A stretch of 64,000 bases of DNA, from contig CAVRCA010000004.1 of the NCBI GenBank assembly GCA_963719345.1, positions 620,001-684,000 of the forward strand. The letters run 5' to 3'. This DNA comes from CAVRCA01 sp963719345 (GTDB taxonomy: Bacteria > Pseudomonadota > Alphaproteobacteria > Acetobacterales > Acetobacteraceae). Under the pieces are notes generated by a model, which was not told the DNA's origin, ran no database searches, and was given only the letters and a program-made list of their open reading frames with translations. Positions 25,443 to 36,910 of this stretch are shown here, in pieces. A program made the translations under genes and the position numbers. Every line of letters starts with the position of its first letter. The first letter of the stretch is position 1.

Positions 25443-26786
25443 ATGCTCGACGCGATCCGCGAGACGCTGGACGATGCGGTCCAGGACGACCCGAACACCG
25501 GCCGGTTCCGCTGCAGGCGGGACATCTTCACCGACCCGGCGCTGTTCGAGCTCGAGATGCGCACCATCTTCGAGGGCAACTGGATCTATCTGGCGCACGA
25601 CAGCCAGATCCCGAACAAGAACGACTATTTCACGACCACGATGGGCCGCCAGCCCATCGTCATCGCCCGCAACCGCAACGGTGAGCTGAACGCCTTCATC
25701 AACGCCTGCAGCCATCGCGGCGCCATGCTGTGCCGACACAAGCGCGCCAACAAGGCGACGTACACCTGCCCATTCCACGGCTGGACGTTCAACAACTCGG
25801 GCAAGCTGCTCAAGGTGAAGGACCCGCAGGGTGCCGGCTATCCCGAGACGTTCAACCAGAACGGCTCGCATGACCTCACCCGGGTCGCCCGGTTCGAGAG
25901 TTATCGCGGCTTCCTGTTCGGCAGCCTCAACCCGGACGTCAAGCCGCTGCGCGAGCATCTCGGCGAGGCCGCCAAGATCATCGACATGATCGTGGATCAG
26001 TCGCCAGAAGGGCTGGAGGTGGTGCGCGGTTCCTCGACCTACGTCTACGACGGCAACTGGAAGCTGCAGACCGAGAACGGCGCCGACGGCTATCATGTCA
26101 GCGCCACGCACTGGAACTACGCGGCCACCACCAGCCGGCGCAAGGACGCCGAGCAGGTAGACAATGTGCGCGCCATGAGCGCCGGCGGCTGGGCCAAGCA
26201 GGGCGGCGGCTTCTATTCCTTCGAGCACGGCCATTTGCTGCTGTGGAGCACCTGGGAGAACCCCGAGGACCGGCCGCTCCACGAACGGCGCGCCGAGCTG
26301 GTCGCCCAGTTCGGCGAAGCGCGCGCCGATTGGATGATCGGCCGCTCGCGCAACCTGTGCCTTTATCCGAACGTCTACCTGATGGATCAATTCAGCTCGC
26401 AGATCCGCACTTATCGGCCGCTCGCCGTCGACAAGACGGAGGTCACGATCTACTGCATCGCGCCGAAGGGCGAGAGCGCGGAGGCGCGGTCGCGGCGGAT
26501 CCGGCAGTACGAGGATTTCTTCAACGCGTCCGGCATGGCGACGCCGGACGACCTCGAAGAATTCCGCTCCTGCCAGATCGGCTACATGGGATGCGCCGCG
26601 CAATGGAACGACCTCTCGCGCGGGGCTACGCACTGGATCCAGGGGGCCGACGAAGGCGCCAAAGTGATCGGCCTGCAACCGCTGTTGAGCGGCACGCGGA
26701 CCGAGGACGAGGGCCTGTTCGCCGTGCAACACCGTTACTGGATGGAGACCATGCAGCGCCACCTCGCGGATCAGGAGAGCCGGTAA
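25443..26786 (+). CDS. benA: benzoate 1,2-dioxygenase large (alpha) subunit BenA
   Basis: A 447-residue terminal oxygenase subunit. The Rieske ligands are Cys89/His91 (ACSHRG) and Cys109/His112 (CPFHGW); the mononuclear iron site includes His218 and His223, with bridging Asp215, in ENGADGYHVSATHW. It cis-dihydroxylates benzoate. The ATG at 25443 follows AAGGAGG; the open frame extends far upstream through the divergent regulator and is not coding there. It is first of a six-gene operon running to catB. Confidence 0.95.
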   Translation: MLDAIRETLDDAVQDDPNTGRFRCRRDIFTDPALFELEMRTIFEGNWIYLAHDSQIPNKNDYFTTTMGRQPIVIARNRNGELNAFINACSHRGAMLCRHKRANKATYTCPFHGWTFNNSGKLLKVKDPQGAGYPETFNQNGSHDLTRVARFESYRGFLFGSLNPDVKPLREHLGEAAKIIDMIVDQSPEGLEVVRGSSTYVYDGNWKLQTENGADGYHVSATHWNYAATTSRRKDAEQVDNVRAMSAGGWAKQGGGFYSFEHGHLLLWSTWENPEDRPLHERRAELVAQFGEARADWMIGRSRNLCLYPNVYLMDQFSSQIRTYRPLAVDKTEVTIYCIAPKGESAEARSRRIRQYEDFFNASGMATPDDLEEFRSCQIGYMGCAAQWNDLSRGATHWIQGADEGAKVIGLQPLLSGTRTEDEGLFAVQHRYWMETMQRHLADQESR

Positions 26787-26840
26787 CGGCGGCCAAAGCC
26801 GCTTGCGCCTGACAAATCGAACGAAACGAAAGGGAGAACG

Positions 26841-27365
26841 ATGTCCATCACGCTCGAAAGCCCGCCGGTGGGAGGATCGCTCTCGCTCGAAGATGTCAGG
26901 CAGTTCCTCTATCGCGAGGCGCGCTATCTCGACGACAAGGATTGGGACAACTGGCTGGCGCTCTATGCGCCGGACGCAGAATTCTGGATGCCGGCCTGGG
27001 ACGATGACGACGAGCTGGTGACGGACCCACAGCGGGAAATCTCGCTTATCTACTACCCGCACAAGGGCGGCCTGGAGGACCGGGTGTTCCGCATCCGCAC
27101 CGAGCGGTCGAGCGCCACCAGCCTGCCCGTGCCGCGAACCTCGCACAACATCAGCAATGTGGAAATCGTCGGGCAGCAGGATGGGGCGTGCAAGCTGCGC
27201 TTCAACTGGTTCACGCTGAACTATCGCTACAAGACGGTCGACACCTATTTCGGCACCTCGTTCTACACCCTGGAACTTTCCGGCACGCAGCCGCTCATCA
27301 AACGGAAGAAAGTAATATTGAAGAACGACTACATCCACCACGTCATCGACATCTACCACATCTGA
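26841..27365 (+). CDS. benB: benzoate 1,2-dioxygenase small (beta) subunit BenB
   Basis: A 174-residue structural subunit of the oxygenase hexamer. The family pattern is clear: FLYREARYLDDKDWDNWLAL, YAPDAEFWMPAWDDDDEL and the C-terminal KVILKNDYIHHVIDIYHI. It begins 54 bases after benA behind AAAGGGAGAACG. It carries no cofactor. Confidence 0.95.
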   Translation: MSITLESPPVGGSLSLEDVRQFLYREARYLDDKDWDNWLALYAPDAEFWMPAWDDDDELVTDPQREISLIYYPHKGGLEDRVFRIRTERSSATSLPVPRTSHNISNVEIVGQQDGACKLRFNWFTLNYRYKTVDTYFGTSFYTLELSGTQPLIKRKKVILKNDYIHHVIDIYHI

Positions 27366-27381
27366 TCGGGCGGAGGCTGAG

Positions 27382-28425
27382 ATGGAATACAATGTGGCGC
27401 TCAACTTCGAGGATGGGGAGACGCGCTTCGTCACCTGCCGCGCCGGCGAGACCGTCGCCGACGCGTCCTATCGAAGCGGCATCAACATCCCGCTCGATTG
27501 CCGGGACGGCGCCTGCGGCACCTGCAAGGTGTTCAGCGAGGCCGGCGAGTACGACGGCGGTGATTATATCGAAGACGCGCTGACCGACGACGAGGCCGCC
27601 GAGGGCTATGCGCTCGCCTGCCAGATGAAGCCGCAGACCGACCTCGTGTTGCGCATCGCCGCGTCGTCGGACGTGTGCAAGGTGAAGGGCGGGTCGTTCA
27701 AGGCGCGCCTGCGTGCCGTCGACCGGATTTCCGAGAGCACGATCGGTTTTTCCCTCGTTCTCGATCCGGCCACCCCGCTCAGCTTCCTCGCCGGCCAGTA
27801 TGTCAACATCGCGGTGCCGGGAACCGCCGAGAAACGGTCCTACTCGTTCAGCTCGACGCCGGGGGCGGACACCGCGTCGTTCCTGATCCGCGACATCCCG
27901 CGCGGCCAGATGAGCACTTTCCTCAAGGAGCGGGCGGAGTCCGGCATGGCGATGGAGTTCACCGGCCCGTCCGGCAGCTTCTATTTGCGCGAAATCAGGC
28001 GACCGGTGCTGTTCCTGGCCGGCGGCACCGGCCTCGCGCCGTTCCTGGCCATGCTGGGCAAGATCGCGCAGACCGGCAGCGATCACCCGATCCACCTGAT
28101 CTACGGCGTGACCAACGATGTCGATCTGGTCCAACTCGAAAAACTCGAGGCGTTCGCCCGCGAGATCCCGGCCTTCTCGTTCGCCTGCTGCGTGGCCGGC
28201 GAAGCGAGCAGCTACCCGCAGAAGGGCTATGTCACCCGCTACATCGAGCCCGGCCACCTGAACGGCGGCGATGTCGACGTCTATCTCTGCGGGCCGCCGC
28301 CGATGGTCGACGCGGTGCGGGGCTATCTTGCCGAGCAGGGCGTTGCACCGGCCAATTTCTACTTCGAGAAATTCTCGCCGAGCGGCGCCGTCACTGCGAT
28401 CGGCGAGACCCATCGGGCGGCGTGA
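27382..28425 (+). CDS. benC: benzoate 1,2-dioxygenase electron transfer component BenC
   Basis: A 347-residue NADH:acceptor reductase. An N-terminal plant-type [2Fe-2S] domain binds its cluster through Cys40, Cys45, Cys48 (CRDGACGTC) and Cys80. An FAD domain with KRSYSFSS (about 150-157) and an NAD domain with FLAGGTGLAPFLAM and YLCGPPPMVDAV follow. It starts 16 bases after benB. Confidence 0.95.
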   Translation: MEYNVALNFEDGETRFVTCRAGETVADASYRSGINIPLDCRDGACGTCKVFSEAGEYDGGDYIEDALTDDEAAEGYALACQMKPQTDLVLRIAASSDVCKVKGGSFKARLRAVDRISESTIGFSLVLDPATPLSFLAGQYVNIAVPGTAEKRSYSFSSTPGADTASFLIRDIPRGQMSTFLKERAESGMAMEFTGPSGSFYLREIRRPVLFLAGGTGLAPFLAMLGKIAQTGSDHPIHLIYGVTNDVDLVQLEKLEAFAREIPAFSFACCVAGEASSYPQKGYVTRYIEPGHLNGGDVDVYLCGPPPMVDAVRGYLAEQGVAPANFYFEKFSPSGAVTAIGETHRAA

Positions 28426-28435
28426 GGAGAACCCG

Positions 28436-29220
28436 ATGATCCATCCGGCCGCTTTGCGGCAAAATCCGGCGTCGTGACCGGCGCGGCCCAGGGCATCGGC
28501 CGCACGGTGGCGGTGAACATGGCACGCGAGGGTGGCCGGGTCGCGCTGGTCGATCGCTCCGATCTGGTCGAGGCGGTGGCAAGCGAGATCGAGACAGCCG
28601 GCGGCGAGGCGGTCGCGATCGTCGCCGATCTCGAGGATTACGGCGAGTGCCGGCGGGTGATGGAGACGGCGCAACGCCGGTTCGGCCGGATCGATCTTCT
28701 GGTCAACAACGTGGGCGGCACGATCTGGGCGAAACCGTTCGCCCACTACGAGCCGGCAGAAATCGAGGCCGAGCTGCGTCGCTCGCTGTTTCCGACCCTA
28801 TGGTGCTGCCGCGCCGTCCTGCCGTTCATGCTGGAGCGGAACGGCGGCGTCATCGTGAACGTCTCCTCGGTCGCGACGCGCGGCGTCAACCGCGTACCCT
28901 ATGCGGCGGCAAAGGGCGGGGTGAACGCGATCACCGCCTCGCTCGCCTTCGAATACGCGCGGCACGGCATCCGGGTCTGCGCGGTGGCGCCGGGCGGCAC
29001 CGACGCCCCGCCGCGCAAGATCCCGCGCAACGCCGCCCCGCCTAGCGAGCAGGAGAAAGCCTGGTATCAGGAGGTCGTGGACCAGACGGTCGGCTCCAGC
29101 CTGATGCGCCGCTATGGCACCATCGACGAACAGGCGGCGGCGATCCTGTTCTTCGCCTCCGACGAGGCATCCTACATCACCGGCGTGACCTTGCCCGTCG
29201 CGGGCGGCGATCTCGGCTGA
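28436..29220 (+). CDS. benD: benzoate cis-diol dehydrogenase BenD (reading frame broken near the start)
   Basis: SDR enzyme that oxidises and decarboxylates the benzoate diol to catechol. From 28441 the frame encodes RFAAKSGVVTGAAQGIGRTV with the cofactor glycine motif, then NNVGG and the catalytic YAAAKGG. The only suitable ATG, at 28436 after GAGGAG, is out of frame by one missing base: read from there it stops after 13 codons. Starting at GTG 28474 would delete the first beta strand. I suspect a one-base deletion between 28439 and 28462, by assembly error or mutation. Confidence 0.82.
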
Positions 29221-29243
29221 ACGATCAACATGGGAGAAAACAC

Positions 29244-30173
29244 ATGAGCGAAAGCCTGCTGAAGACCAGCCCCACCAAGGACCTGCTCACCAAGCTGAGC
29301 GGCCTCGATCAGCCGGGCGGCAACGAGCGCGTCAAACATATCGTGCGCCGCGTGGTGTCCGATCTGTTCAAGACCATCGACGATTTCGACGTGACGCCGG
29401 CCGAGTTCTGGACGGCGATGAGCTACCTGGCGGAAGTCGGTCAGCGCAACGAGTACGGCCTGCTCGCAGCCGGCATCGGCCTCGAGCATTTTCTCGATCT
29501 GCGCTTCGATCAGAAGGAGCGTCAGGCCGGCCTGGAAGGCGGCACGCCGCGCACCATCGAGGGTCCGCTCTACCTTGCCGACGCGCCGCTCTCGAAGGGC
29601 GAAGCGCGGCTCGACCAGGACCCCGAGGAAGGGGAAGTGCTGCTGATGCAAGGGCAAGTGCGCGACACCGACGGCAAGCCGCTGGCCGGCGCGATCGTCG
29701 ACGTGTGGCACGCCAACACGCTGGGTGGTTATTCCTTCTTCGACCCGTCGCAGAGTGCGTGGAACTTGCGCCGCCGCATCGAGACCGATGCCGAGGGCCG
29801 CTACCGCTTTCGCTCCATCCTGCCCTCGGGCTACGGCTGCCCGCCGGACGGGCCGACGCAGAAGCTGCTGGACCAGCTCGGCCGCCACGGGCGGCGCCCG
29901 GCGCACATCCACTTCTTTGTCTCCACGCCGGGCTATCGCCAACTGACGACGCAGATCAACATCGCCGGCGACGAGTATCTCTACGACGACTTCGCCTTCG
30001 CCACCCGCGAGGAGCTGATCCCGGGCGTCACGCGCAACACCGACCCCGCGGCGGCCAAGGCGCACGGCCTGGACGGCCCGTTCACCGAGATCACGTTCGA
30101 CTTCACCCTCAACCGGGAGACCGATCGCGTGCCCGACACCGTGGTCGTCCGCCAGCACGCCAAGGCGGCCTGA
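29244..30173 (+). CDS. catA: catechol 1,2-dioxygenase
   Basis: Intradiol ring-cleaving enzyme forming cis,cis-muconate. The 309 residues contain all non-haem Fe(III) ligands: Tyr163 (GGYSFFDP), Tyr197 (LPSGYGCPP), His221 and His223 (RPAHIHFFV). The helical N-terminal dimerisation domain (residues 1-100) is intact. It begins 23 bases after benD, behind GGGAGAAAAC. Hydroxyquinol or chlorocatechol activity cannot be excluded, but the ben context favours catechol. Confidence 0.93.
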   Translation: MSESLLKTSPTKDLLTKLSGLDQPGGNERVKHIVRRVVSDLFKTIDDFDVTPAEFWTAMSYLAEVGQRNEYGLLAAGIGLEHFLDLRFDQKERQAGLEGGTPRTIEGPLYLADAPLSKGEARLDQDPEEGEVLLMQGQVRDTDGKPLAGAIVDVWHANTLGGYSFFDPSQSAWNLRRRIETDAEGRYRFRSILPSGYGCPPDGPTQKLLDQLGRHGRRPAHIHFFVSTPGYRQLTTQINIAGDEYLYDDFAFATREELIPGVTRNTDPAAAKAHGLDGPFTEITFDFTLNRETDRVPDTVVVRQHAKAA

Positions 30174-30225
30174 TCCATGCGGTGCCACTCTCGTGTGGCA
30201 CCGACCCTTCCTGACGGAGGCAACC

Positions 30226-31380
30226 ATGCCGGACTCCTTTCCCGCGGCCGGACTGGCCGGCGACCTCGCCATCGCGGAGGTGCGCAGCACGATCGTCGAC
30301 GTGCCCACGGTGCGGCGGCACAAGCTGTCCCAGACCTCGGTCACGGCGCAAAGCTACGTCATCGTGCAGGTGCGCTTGGCGAACGGCGCCGAGGGGATCG
30401 GCGAGGCGGCGACGCTCGGCGGGCCGCGCTGGAGCGAGGAGAGCGTCGAGGGCATCAAGGCAACCATCGACGCCTATCTCGCTCCCGCGTTGGCGGGGCT
30501 CCGCGCCGACCGCTTCGAGGCCGCCGGCGCCCGCATGGATGAAGCCGCCAAGCGCAACAACGCCGCGAAAGCCGCGATCGAGACGGCGCTGTTCGACGCC
30601 GTGGGAAAGACGCTCGGCCTGCCCGTCTCGGCGTTGCTGGGCGGAGCGGTGCGCGACCGCATCCCGGTTCTATGGACGCTCGCTTCGGGCGACCCGGCGC
30701 AGGAAATCGAGGAAGCCGAGCGCAAGCTCGCCGCCCGGCTGCACCGCACGTTCAAGGTCAAGATCGGCGCGCTGGCGCCGGAGGCCGACATGGCGCGACT
30801 GCGTCGGCTGGCGCAGGCGCTCGACGGCCGGGCCGAGCTGATCGTCGATGCCAACCAGGCCTGGGACGAGACCATTGCGGCGCGCTGCCTGCCGCAGCTC
30901 GCCGAGATCGGCGTGCGCCTGGTGGAGCAGCCGGTGCCGGCGTGGAACCTTGGCGCCATGGCGCGCCTGCGCGCCCGTCCCGGCACGCCGCCATTGTTGG
31001 CCGATGAATGCGTGTTCGACGCGCACGACATGCTGGCGGTGGCCGCCGCCGGTGCCGCCGACGCCGTCTCGCTCAAGCTGGTCAAGCATGGTGGGCTGCT
31101 GGGGGTGAAGCGGGTGGCGGCGGTTGCCGACGCCGGCGGTGTCGGCCTCTACGGCGGCTGTCTGCTGGAGAGCAGCATCGGAGCGGCGGCGCACCTGCAA
31201 GTGTTCGCCACCCTCCGCGAGCTGGCGTGGGGCTGCGAGCATTTCGGACCGCAGATCCTGACCGGCGACCTAGTGGAGGAGCCGCTGCGCTTCGCCGATT
31301 TCGACGTGCATCTGCCGGCCAAGCCGGGCATCGGGGTGACCCTGGATGCGGCCAAGCTGCGCCATTACGCCCGGAGCTAG
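30226..31380 (+). CDS. catB: muconate cycloisomerase
   Basis: A 384-residue enolase-superfamily enzyme converting cis,cis-muconate to muconolactone. The base pair Lys177/Lys179 lies in FKVKIG, metal ligands in IVDANQAWD, VEQPVP and ADECVFD, and the second base in SLKLVKHGG. The ATG at 30226 follows GGAGG. It ends the operon: catC, which would isomerise the product, is not next to it or anywhere in the window. Confidence 0.92.
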   Translation: MPDSFPAAGLAGDLAIAEVRSTIVDVPTVRRHKLSQTSVTAQSYVIVQVRLANGAEGIGEAATLGGPRWSEESVEGIKATIDAYLAPALAGLRADRFEAAGARMDEAAKRNNAAKAAIETALFDAVGKTLGLPVSALLGGAVRDRIPVLWTLASGDPAQEIEEAERKLAARLHRTFKVKIGALAPEADMARLRRLAQALDGRAELIVDANQAWDETIAARCLPQLAEIGVRLVEQPVPAWNLGAMARLRARPGTPPLLADECVFDAHDMLAVAAAGAADAVSLKLVKHGGLLGVKRVAAVADAGGVGLYGGCLLESSIGAAAHLQVFATLRELAWGCEHFGPQILTGDLVEEPLRFADFDVHLPAKPGIGVTLDAAKLRHYARS

Positions 31381-31395
31381 GAGGAAGCGGTACTC

Positions 31396-31426
31396 AAAAG
31401 GACGCCGGGAGCACGCGCCCCCGGCG
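31396..31426. terminator. GC hairpin between converging catB and the LLM gene
   Basis: CGCCGGG (31403-31409) and CCCGGCG (31420-31426) form a 7-bp stem with a 10-base loop. On the minus strand CTTTT follows, weakly resembling a Rho-independent terminator for the leftward gene; on the plus strand there is no T-run. The remainder of 31381-31590 shows nothing else. Confidence 0.4.
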
Positions 31427-31590
31427 GAGTTCGTCCGGCGCCTGCTTGACACTGCCGCCCTGCGCCGAACTTTAGGGAGGAATAGTCGACGGCACGACTG
31501 ATGTGGGTCGTCGTCCCGGTTTGGAAAAGTGCGCATCTCTCGGACGGCGTCCGAACGGGTCGATCAAGCCACACCGGCGCACAGATCTCG

Positions 31591-32604
31591 TTATCCGGCA
31601 GATCGCACGGCCGGGAATACTTCCTCGGAAACCAGTTGCATCTGCTCCATCGCGAGGCTGGCAGGCATGCCAGCCCAATGGATGCCCAGGATCAGTGTGG
31701 TGATCCCGAAGCGGCGCCTCAGGACCAAAATCTGCTCGACCACCTCGGCGGGAGAGCCGAACAGAAACCGATCCTGCATCAAATCCTCGAAGTCCAGGCT
31801 GAACGCGTCTCCGGTCGGCATGACCTTGTCCTGGCCCCAATCGCGGTAGGCGTTGTATTTGGTTTCCAGGTAAGGCTTCGCCAGGCGGATCGCTTCGTCA
31901 CGCGTGCGGGCGACGAACACTTCACGCGCCATCGGCAGTTCGTCGGGAAACGGCTTCCCGCCTTCATCCAACGCGCGCTTGTAGACGTCCATCTGCTCGG
32001 CGATCGTGTCGATCTTGTTATGGGGGTTGATGAACCAGGCATCCGCCATCCGTGCCGCACGGCGGATGCCGACATTGGCGTTGGCGCCGATCCACACCAG
32101 CGGCATCGGCTTCTGGATCGGCATTACGGTGCAGTTCGCGCGGTCCAGCTTGAAATAGCTGGCCTCCATGCTGACGAAATCCTCGGACCACAAGCGCTTG
32201 ACCGCCGTCAGGCATTCCTCGAACCGACGGCCCGCCTCTTTCATCGTCGTGCCGAAGGCGTTGAACTCCACCTCACGGTAGCCGATGCCAGCCCCGAAGA
32301 TCAGCTTGCCGTCGCACATCACGTCGAGCGAGGCGAGTTCTTCGGCCACGTGCAACGGGGAATGCAACGGCAACAGCACCACCCCGGGCAGTAGCCGCAG
32401 CTTCGGCGCGATCATCGCGACCTGGCAAAGATAGGGGATCTGCTGGATGTACTGGAACGGGTGGGAACTATAGTGCGAACCCTTGCCGATGCAGTCGAAC
32501 CCGAGTTCCTCGGCGCGCTTGGCTGCGTCCAGATCCTCCCTCAAGCGGACGCGCATGTCGTCCCCTTGAGGATATTGTCCACGCATGATGAGGCCGAAGC
32601 GCAT
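31591..32604 (-). CDS. LLM-class (luciferase-like) flavin-dependent oxidoreductase
   Basis: A 337-residue F420/FMN-type TIM-barrel monooxygenase. It opens MRFGLIMRGQYPQGDD and contains PLHVAEELASLDVMCDGKLIFGAGIGYREVEF, the usual luciferase-family signature, with a C-terminal FGSPAEVVEQI. I start at ATG 32604 behind GGAGGCG; an in-frame ATG 69 bases upstream adds no family sequence. Substrate unknown; related proteins attack alkanesulfonates, nitriloacetate or terpenoid ketones. Confidence 0.87.
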   Translation of the reverse strand: MRFGLIMRGQYPQGDDMRVRLREDLDAAKRAEELGFDCIGKGSHYSSHPFQYIQQIPYLCQVAMIAPKLRLLPGVVLLPLHSPLHVAEELASLDVMCDGKLIFGAGIGYREVEFNAFGTTMKEAGRRFEECLTAVKRLWSEDFVSMEASYFKLDRANCTVMPIQKPMPLVWIGANANVGIRRAARMADAWFINPHNKIDTIAEQMDVYKRALDEGGKPFPDELPMAREVFVARTRDEAIRLAKPYLETKYNAYRDWGQDKVMPTGDAFSLDFEDLMQDRFLFGSPAEVVEQILVLRRRFGITTLILGIHWAGMPASLAMEQMQLVSEEVFPAVRSAG

Positions 32605-32805
32605 TTTCTCGCCTCCGTTAGGGCCGATCCCACCTCGTCTGCGGTCGGCGTACGATGGGCGCAGTTTGATCACGTCGCGGCGCTCTTACAATGGCTCGCC
32701 ATCGCCCACCGGGTCGTCGCGGAGTTGCCCTTGGCACATGGTGGCCGGTTGCCGCGGCCGAGCCGACCATCCGCCGCGGCGGCCTGCGGGCGCCCTGCTC
32801 TGGCT

Positions 32806-33291
32806 TTAAGCCGGCGGCGGGGCCGGCACGGTCAGCGCGCTCGGCCCGATCTGCACCTCGACCCGGTATGTGGACCAGGTGCGGTCATAGTTTGCCGGCA
32901 CTGGGATCAAGGCCGAAGAGATCCATTGATCCGATCCGCCGGCTGGGGTTGGGCCGCCCACTGGTAGGCCGACGCCGATGCCCGATCCGAATCCCGAGCA
33001 ACAGCCCGAGAAGCCGAACCCGCCGAAGCTCAGGCCGATGCTGGGCGGCGGATTGTAGGCAACGTACGGGCCGCGCAGCACGCTGATGCCGGACGCCGGA
33101 AAGCGGGTGCCTTCTGGTGAGACGAGCGCTGCCGCGGTCGCCGGTGCGAGGCCGCTGATGGCGAGCTGGACTGCGTGGGTGCGGGCGTCGAAGGTGGGGA
33201 CGATGCTGTTCGGCGGCGGCTCCCGGTAGCCACCTGCGCAAGCTGCGAGTAGCAGGGCGGACAGAACGAATGTCGGTGCGCGATTTGCCAT
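32806..33291 (-). CDS. hypothetical lipoprotein
   Basis: A 161-residue protein with signal FVLSALLLAACAGGY, the lipobox LAAC placing the lipidated Cys at about residue 18. The mature part is Gly/Pro-rich (SIGLSFGGFGFSGCCSGFGS) and ends in PAPPPA. I recognise no family. The frame stays open upstream for over 400 bases as far as tRNA-Lys, which is normal for such G+C-rich DNA. The ATG lacks a strong ribosome site. Confidence 0.65.
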   Translation of the reverse strand: MANRAPTFVLSALLLAACAGGYREPPPNSIVPTFDARTHAVQLAISGLAPATAAALVSPEGTRFPASGISVLRGPYVAYNPPPSIGLSFGGFGFSGCCSGFGSGIGVGLPVGGPTPAGGSDQWISSALIPVPANYDRTWSTYRVEVQIGPSALTVPAPPPA

Positions 33292-33692
33292 GGGCTCGTA
33301 ACGCGGTGTGGCCCCAAGCGCTCCATCGGCCGCAACTGAATTGCCGGCTCTAGGCATGGACGCGGCGCTTGGTCCAGGCCGGCCGGCACGAACCCGTCCG
33401 GCGGTCCGAACGCTCAATACGACCCAGTGGTCGCCCTCGAAGCGAGCCATGCGCACGGTCTGCCGGTCGAGCGGGCCGCCAGCACGCTTGCCGTCGCCAC
33501 GGTGGCGCCCACACGCCCCCGGCGGGTCAGGCTCCGACGGCCCGCAACAGGCGGCAAGCGCGGAGTTGCTTGGCCGCCAACTCAGCCGGACCAGGTCCAG
33601 CGCCCACGCGACTGCCGCCGGTTTGTGATGCCTATGCCTGAACCCCGGCGCACCGAGGGCAGGCGTCAAATCGACATCGGCCCTTGATAAGG
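33292..33692. other. 401-base stretch without a supported gene
   Basis: Between the lipoprotein start and tRNA-Lys several frames are open on both strands, but none has a recognisable family, a good ribosome site or sensible composition. It presumably contains the lipoprotein promoter and the 3' flank of the tRNA gene. I see no repeat or hairpin worth naming. Confidence 0.5.
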
Positions 33693-33768
<76 letters not shown>

Positions 33769-33899
33769 GCCGAGGTATCGATGCGGACGGGCGCTATAGC
33801 AGGGGGCAAGCGGGTTTGAAAGGGCGGGGAAAGCAAGCGTCTTGCATGCCGAATAAGGGCCGTGTTTGCTGACGGGACGGGATCTTGTCAGGAGGGCCG

Positions 33900-36084
<2,185 letters not shown>

Positions 36085-36092
<8 letters not shown>

Positions 36093-36910
36093 TCCGTTGC
36101 TCGAGGTGACGGGCCTGACCATGCGGTTCGGCGGCCTGCGTGCGATCGACGACCTCGCCTTCGTCGCCCGGCGCGGCGAAATCACCGCCGTGATCGGCCC
36201 GAACGGCGCCGGCAAGACCACCGTGTTCAATTGCATCACCGGGTTCTATCGGCCGAGCGGCGGCGCGCTCCTGCTGACCCATGCCAGACGGCACCCGCTT
36301 CGACCTGGAGCGGCTGCCCGGCCATCGCATCGCGCGCCGCGCCCGCGTGGCGCGGACGTTTCAGAACATCCGCCTGTTCGCCGGTATGACCGTGCTCGAG
36401 AACCTGCTGGTGGCCCAGCACAACCGGCTGATGGCGGCGACCGGTTTCGGCGTCCTGGCCGTGCTCGGCCTCAGCCGCTATCCCGCCGCCGAACGCGCCG
36501 CCATTGAGCGGGCGCGCGTTTGGCTCGATGCGGTGGGCTTGATCGACCGCGCCGACGATCCGGCCGGGGCGCTCCCGTACGGGGCACAGCGGCGGCTCGA
36601 GATCGCGCGCGCGATGTGCATCGATCCCGTGCTGCTGTGCCTCGACGAACCGGCCGCCGGGCTCAACCCGCGCGAGAGCGACGAGCTGAACGGCCTGTTG
36701 CTGCGCATCCGGCAGGAGGGCTGCTCGATCCTGCTGATCGAGCACGACATGGGCGTGGTGATGCGGATCAGCGACCACGTCGTGGTGCTCGACCACGGAC
36801 GCAAGATCAGCGACGGCACGCCCGAGCAGGTCCGCGCCGACCCGCACGTCATCACCGCCTATCTCGGCGAGGGCGATGAGGACGAGGTTCCGGCGGAGGC
36901 GGCCGCATGA
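36085..36910 (+). pseudogene. livG: branched-chain amino acid ABC transporter ATPase LivG, one-base frameshift
   Basis: The GTG start at 36085 overlaps the end of livM. Frame one gives PLLEVTGLTMRFGGLRAIDD and the Walker A IGPNGAGKTT. Frame two gives ARTFQNIRLFAGMTVLENLL, the ABC signature region PYGAQRRLEIARAM, Walker B LLCLDEPAAGLNP and the switch His in IEHDMG. An extra A at about 36286 (GCCAGACGG) separates them; without it the junction reads THADGTRFDLERLPGH. The signature is degenerate (PYGAQ), as is common in LivG. Probably functional in the cell. Confidence 0.85.

Noticed and set aside
24408..27434. A 1008-codon minus-strand open frame covering the regulator and much of the ben operon
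   Set aside because: Only the part below 25316 encodes LysR. The rest lies antisense to benA and benB, which have complete family motifs; long antisense frames are expected in such G+C-rich coding DNA.
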